Shown piece by piece: positions 59,245 to 64,000 of a stretch of DNA of 64,000 nucleotides. The DNA comes from Bifiguratus adelaidae (Eukaryota; Mucoromycota; Endogonomycetes; Endogonales). The DNA lies in assembly GCA_002261195.1 (NCBI GenBank), contig MVBO01000034.1, forward strand, positions 1-64,000, written 5' to 3'. The notes beneath the pieces are model-generated. The model was not told the origin of the DNA. It did no database searches and was given only the letters and a program-made list of their open reading frames with translations. Positions within the stretch are counted from its first letter, which is position 1, and every line of letters begins with the position of its first letter. The position numbers and the translations under genes are program-made.

Positions 59245-60007
59245 TCAAGAAGCGTCTACAATACCTTGACATGCCTTGACCAATTCATTTAGCAATGGTT
59301 CAGATAATTGGAAGAGACCGTTTTGGGAGACGATGCGATGCGTTGGGTTCCGTTGGTAGGTGCCATCTTGTATCTTACCCTCTTTGAGGAGGATACTGCC
59401 GAAAATATCCTCTGGGAGGGGGATTCTACCCCAAGGTGCTGGATTTCGTTCATCTAGACAACTGCGTGAGCCTCACCTTTGTCGAATTCAGTACGTCCTT
59501 TATACCTGCGATATGCATCCAGCTAGATAGCCAGTAAAAGCACCATGAGTCATCACGCATTGCCACCTTGGTGCCACTTACCCTTGACCTTGCCACTCTG
59601 CAAAAGCCTTGAGCGCTGGATCGTCCAACTTTCCTACCCGATCCTCAATCACCGAATGAAGAAAATCAACAAAGGGTTTGTTCTCCAGGAAATCGTCTGG
59701 CGATATGACGGCAGAAGGCTTTGATACCCAGCCTACAATGACCTTTTGCGCTTTCTCCGCCGTTACTTTTGCGAGGGCATCTTGAGGTAGAAAACTGACG
59801 GCGAGACGTTGACTCACGCTTTCCTTGGTCGGCGGAATGCGTTCAATAAAGTAGACTATATTCCTTGCTCTTAGATCACTTGGCATCTTAAAGCGGCACA
59901 AGCTTACCTCGATGACCTGGAAGATCTTGGTGCAAGGCACTAGCAGCGCTAAACCACCTCCTTCCCGTCCATTTCACACCGACACGTAAAGCACTGCTCG
60001 TCAACAT
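59245..60007 (-). CDS. Mitochondrial protein of unknown function
   Basis: From the ATG at 60007, an Arg/Ser/Trp-rich leader (MLTSSALRVGVKWTGRRWFS, AASALHQDLPGHRG) is typical for matrix import. After a 44-nt intron it continues NIVYFIERIPPTKESVSQRL, SFLPQDALAKVTAEKAQKVI, PDDFLENKPFVDFLHSVIED and, in the last exon, LDERNPAPWGRIPLPEDIFG and QLSEPLLNELVKACQGIV. The block WGRIPxPEDIFG is distinctive and looks conserved, but I do not know the family. Four exons. Divergent from the WD40 gene with only 48 bp between start codons. Confidence 0.7.
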
Positions 60008-60055
60008 GAAGCATCCAAATCAGGCAAACTGTTTGCGCGAAGTTAACGAAACATC

Positions 60056-61424
60056 ATGGCCAACATTGGAACAGATGCGTCGCATTTCTTTCAATCGGAT
60101 GCTAGCATCGAGGAACAGAAGCGACGTGCTGCCAAAGTCAACTATGATTTGGGTGATGCCATCAAATGCCCTTCCAAAGTGCTCGCGATGACCTTGAATA
60201 TGGGGAAGAGCGCGCTCTATCTCGCTGAAGCCGGACACGTTGCGCGACGCATCAATCTACAAGTGAGTTATGCAGAAAGGACGACTTATCATTGATACCA
60301 TTTAGACTAGAATGGCCGAGGCAGTGTTCAAGGGACACACAGGACCGGTTACCTGCATTGCGACCTGGGTTGATGCCAATGGTCGTGAATATCTGTTTAC
60401 TGGCTCATGGGATAAGACGATCCGACAGTGGGATGTTGAAGTGAGTGCCTTGCATCTTGTTGATCTGGTCGCTCAACTTGATTTACAGACATTGGAATGT
60501 GTTTACGTGTATGCCGGACACGCTGACTTTGTCAAACACATCTTGATACACAATAGCGCAATCTATAGCGCTTCATCAGATTGTACCATCCGCCTCACAT
60601 CCATTTCCACGCATGAAACCATTCGTATACTTAAAGGCCATACACGACCAGTCGAATGCTTGGCTATGAGCGACAATGGTACATTATATTCGGCTGGATC
60701 AGACCGAGTCATTAGGAGGTGGAATACCCAGACTGGAGAATCACAGGAGCTCATTGGGCATGAGACGAGCGTGATTTACATACAATTGCACGAAGATGAA
60801 ATGTGGTCTGGTAAGTTGCACCGGTCAATAGGCAAGGCGCAAACTCAACAAACGATAGCCTCGGCAGACAAGACCGCCAAGCGATGGGATTTGACGGTAA
60901 GTCATCCGTCGAGATCATCAAACGACGTAGGTTGTTGATCGAAATCATGTGTTTTTGCATTGCAGCAAAATTCGGTTGACACCACGCTCGATCACCCGGA
61001 CTACGTCAAATATGTTCTCAGAGCAGGTGGCTACGTGATAACGGCCTGTCGCGATGAACGTATCCGTGTATGGGACGTAGGGGTAGGTGACATGCCCGCA
61101 CTTTGCGCTTGAAAATAACCTTGCACTTTTAGACCGGTCACCTGATTGCCAATATTGATGGACATTTCGATGAGGTCACCAGTCTTCAAGTGGTTGGCTC
61201 GACATTGTACAGTGGCTCTCTGGATGCCACTATACGGTCCTGGAAACTTACAAGTAGGCACCACGTTTCCGCCGTAATCACACATATTGACTCCTTGTCG
61301 ATTAGCACAAGCTTTGAAAGAGTACCACGTGAGAGCCACACAACCCCAAAAGGCTAAAGCTACATCCCACGGTATGACTGCGGAAGAGGAAGCAGAACTT
61401 GCCGAGCTATTGGACGATGTGTAG
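60056..61424 (+). CDS. WD40-repeat protein
   Basis: Starts MANIGTDASHFFQSDASIEE with an N-terminal helix (NYDLGDAIKCPSKVLAMTLN), followed by about six WD repeats: FKGHTGPVTCIATW..WDKTIRQWD, YAGHADFVKHILIH..DCTIRLT, LKGHTRPVECLAMS..DRVIRRWN, LIGHETSVIYIQL..DKTAKRWD, LDHPDYVKYVLRAG..DERIRVWD, and IDGHFDEVTSLQV..DATIRSWK. Ends EAELAELLDDV. Six or so exons. It is most likely a scaffold; no specific family assigned. Confidence 0.85.
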
Positions 61425-62710
61425 CTTGTTTTTGTTGGCCAAAGCGTCGCTCCATAAAAGGAAACCCCACCTTTCTACCTGTCGTAGCACATGAAGTTTT
61501 TGTGACATCATCACATGGCTCGTGCCGGCCCATTCTGGAAAGAACACCTCCAAAAGGCATGGCTTCGGGCATTTGCCACATCGGACCGAGGAACCTCTGT
61601 GAGCCACCAGAGACAGTCGTGCATCACAGGTTTCAAAAACTCTTTATGCATGCACAGATGTGTCGTTACGTGTCTGATCCGTATTCGATCTGATGCAACC
61701 GTTTCATGGGATCTCACACGTATCTTATCGTCTGGGGAAATGTGGGCACCCGGGTCTAGGTATTGATCTTGTGACATGGCCACGGTTGCACAAACGCGTT
61801 GTGCCGTCCGGTCCATTTCATTCGATGGATCTGGTGCTCTGATGGCGTACTGGGTGACCTGCATCAAAAAATGGCATCCTCTGGAGCACTCGCGCGGCTG
61901 AACTATGCATTATTATAACGAGACATGCTCAGCATGATGTGGGTAACATGGCCGGATATGGCAATCCTGATCCAGTCTGCTAGGTCATAGGATTCCATCG
62001 CCTGTGCACGGATTTGGGGGCGAGGGAAGATTGAGAAAAACGGCGCGAGACGGCAACTCGGGGCTGTGCGGAAAACGGAAGCGGAAAATCCATCAAAAAA
62101 TGGGAAACCACATCACGCCCTTTTTCCCAGGAAGGCTTGGTGACGCTTTGTGCTCTGTGTCTCGTTGATCTGGCTGGGTCATTTTAGCTCTTTCTCTTTC
62201 TCTTTCCTTCTTCTACGTAGCCTTTTCCTTGTTGAACGGTGGATACGCTCTTGCACGTCCGTTCCACATCCTTACTAGCTAGGTGTTTGAAGGACCGATC
62301 AGTTTTACCCGGATCTGATTTCTTACTTGACGCGGGTCTCGACGGCCGTCTAGTATTCTTAGTCCTTTCGCCACCAATAAACGCGCGCCAAACGCACTTG
62401 TAGAGAGGTCTCCTGCCAAATCTTGGCGAATACAGCACTTCCTGAAGACGCAGATGTGAGTAGAGGAGAAAAAGAGGTGATGTGATCTTGCTTGGCGCCC
62501 AGAACTGGACATCGCTCAGCTGATGCGAAAATTGGATATCATGGAAGATGATATAGATCATGCGCTGATATTGTTGCTTCCTTTGCCCTTACAGCATCAA
62601 CTACCATCACGCTTATCATGTCGCTGCCATCTATGCAGATCCTCAATTCATCGACGAGATCAATACATCCGATCAACTCGCGGCCATCCGGCTATAAATC
62701 AACCGCCTCC
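61425..62710. other. Long intergenic region before the last gene
   Basis: No supported coding region. A CT-rich stretch at about 62186-62212 (CTCTTTCTCTTTCTCTTTCC) is a typical fungal promoter pyrimidine tract and may be part of the 5' region of the gene at 62711. The minus-strand frame 62561-62184 lies across that tract and shows no domain. Confidence 0.6.
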
Positions 62711-64000
62711 ATGTCACCGCCACAAAGAGGTGCGATGAACATTCCAGGTCCTCCTCGAGACCGTCGAGAGTGGCATTCACATCGCGCCTATCCTACTATC
62801 CGACCTCGCAGCTTATCGCAAGAAGATTCGCTCGACGACATTCGATCCGCTTCCAGTGATGAAAGCGAGATTTCCTCGCCTCCATTGTTTGGCGGTTGGA
62901 GCTGGATGAACACGACCCACAACCAAGTCAATATTGCTAGGTCGCCACCTTTTGGTGACAAGGGCTTCTCTCCTTTTGAAGAGAAGACATTTGCGGAGGC
63001 CAAGTCCCCAGTGACGCCAAGCTTTCCACAACCTTCAAATTCACTATCATCTTCGCTTCCACATCGCGAGTCCTCTGCACGCAATTCACGCATCGTGGAA
63101 CAACCACGCCACGATGTAACTGATCTGGTCAGGGGAGTAGGACGACTGGACGTGAAGGGACATCCGCTCATGGGCGCACAAGTTGACGGAGACAAACGGA
63201 GGAAACCAAGTTTCCACTATGACGATGGTGTAACATTCAAGGTCAATTTTCTGCCCCAAACCAGCTCATGTCACACCGAATTCACATCCAGTCATGAAGG
63301 CCGCCAGGACGGATTTACCTTCCAGCCTCAAATAATCACCACCGATCTCAATGGAAGTCTACAATCCAGACGACACTCTGTGTCTAGACCTCTACGCAAG
63401 ACACCAGTGGATCGATCCATTTCGCCTTCTCCAGCTGGGATAAGTCGCTCGTGGCAACATTCTTACTCAATGGCGCGTTCACCCTCAAATTGTCGCCTTT
63501 CGGTTGGCGGTTTTCGGCACTTTAGACGAGCCAGTGAGGGCGGACAAGAGTACCGGAAATCTGATATCTTCCCTTGGGAAGATTCCGAATCAGAAGACGA
63601 TGTGGACATGGATCAAACCAACGGTACGGAACCAGAGCTTAGCACGTCGCCCGCCACGCGACACCGGTCCCGAGCCAAGACCTCTAACCCACGCAAGTCA
63701 CTTAAAGTACAAAGGGAGACATCTCCTCGTAGCGGCCGTCGCCTGGTACCCGAGCCCGTCTCATTGACCGGTCTGGCTCAAGTTACGGTTTCAGGACAGT
63801 CTGTACAACCGACCCCGCTTCAACGGCGGTCATCTCGTGTTCGAGTGCCGGTGACCTTACCAGGCTCAGATGAAGAACGGGAAAGCATATCTGATTTGGA
63901 GATTGACGATGTCGAAGATTCCGAATCCCCTGTCACACCTCCCAAAGCCCGACGCCCCTCCACGACCAAAGCCGCCGTACCTGCACGCACCGCTAAAGAG
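62711..64000 (+). CDS. Partial large Ser/Pro/Arg-rich disordered protein (runs off the end)
   Basis: The frame from the ATG at 62711 (MSPPQRGAMNIPGPPRDRRE) stays open for 430 codons to the window end without a stop. The sequence is rich in Ser, Pro, Arg and Asp: SLSQEDSLDDIRSASSDESE, FGGWSWMNTTHNQVNIARSP, and near the end DLEIDDVEDSESPVTPPKAR. It has clusters of RRHS, RRAS and RRPS, typical of basophilic kinase sites. The aromatic patch FGGWSWMN is the only distinctive motif. No family recognised; the remainder lies outside the window. Confidence 0.75.
   Translation, partial: MSPPQRGAMNIPGPPRDRREWHSHRAYPTIRPRSLSQEDSLDDIRSASSDESEISSPPLFGGWSWMNTTHNQVNIARSPPFGDKGFSPFEEKTFAEAKSPVTPSFPQPSNSLSSSLPHRESSARNSRIVEQPRHDVTDLVRGVGRLDVKGHPLMGAQVDGDKRRKPSFHYDDGVTFKVNFLPQTSSCHTEFTSSHEGRQDGFTFQPQIITTDLNGSLQSRRHSVSRPLRKTPVDRSISPSPAGISRSWQHSYSMARSPSNCRLSVGGFRHFRRASEGGQEYRKSDIFPWEDSESEDDVDMDQTNGTEPELSTSPATRHRSRAKTSNPRKSLKVQRETSPRSGRRLVPEPVSLTGLAQVTVSGQSVQPTPLQRRSSRVRVPVTLPGSDEERESISDLEIDDVEDSESPVTPPKARRPSTTKAAVPARTAKE

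Noticed and set aside
62184-62561. 125-codon minus-strand frame
   Set aside because: Crosses a CT-rich tract; Arg/Lys/Ser-rich low complexity without homology.

Overview
The window looks like a chromosomal stretch from a filamentous fungus with a compact, intron-rich genome. Nearly every gene carries several short introns of about 50-60 nt. Intergenic gaps are short and both strands are used about equally. A fungal Zn2Cys6 regulator, a Sog2 domain protein, a mitofissin, an alkali-cation P-type ATPase and an Nha1-type antiporter mark it as fungal. Metazoan-like chromatin and signalling proteins (ZZZ3-like, MYSM1-like, IBtk-like, INSIG, TSPO) make an early-diverging lineage such as Mucoromycota the best guess; that is inference. 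No mobile element, CRISPR array, rRNA or tRNA was found.

Layout. 1-1433 has no gene I can support. 1434-7608 holds phosphomevalonate kinase (ERG8), an LRR-less Sog2-domain protein with a probable GC-AG intron, a 72-residue mitofissin (ATG44) in two exons, and a ZZZ3-like SANT/ZZ protein. 7650-14690 holds mitochondrial glutamyl-tRNA synthetase, two membrane proteins and the PP4 regulatory subunit Psy2. 15008-23627 holds a CYSTM protein, a MYSM1-like SANT/JAMM deubiquitinase candidate, a small signal-anchored protein, a TBC protein lacking both catalytic fingers, and a two-Myb telobox-binding (Tay1/Teb1-like) protein. 23628-35505 holds an ankyrin/RCC1/BTB (IBtk-like) protein, TAF9, a Cys-rich type I membrane protein, a mitochondrial acyl-CoA synthetase and a cation P-type ATPase. 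36417-44873 holds TSPO and INSIG end to end, a large disordered protein, CLP1 and ribosomal protein uL6 (RPL9). 45082-54092 holds a Zn2Cys6 regulator, a divergent pair of paralogous membrane proteins of unknown family, and Nha1. 54544-61424 is a proteasome-rich block (PAC2 assembly chaperone, then the divergent pair beta6/PRE7 and beta5/PRE2) plus an alpha/beta hydrolase, a mitochondrial unknown and a WD40 protein. A disordered protein starts at 62711 and runs off the end.

Themes. Proteasome biogenesis genes sit within 4.6 kb, two of them sharing a 122-bp promoter with CRE-like sites. Sterol-linked genes recur (ERG8, INSIG, TSPO). A telobox-binding protein is encoded alongside two interstitial TTAGGG-type teloboxes, one of them upstream of RPL9. 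Several neighbouring genes are separated by only 26-48 bp. All functional calls come from motif recognition by eye; exon joins were chosen by splice signals and family fit, and no search was run.
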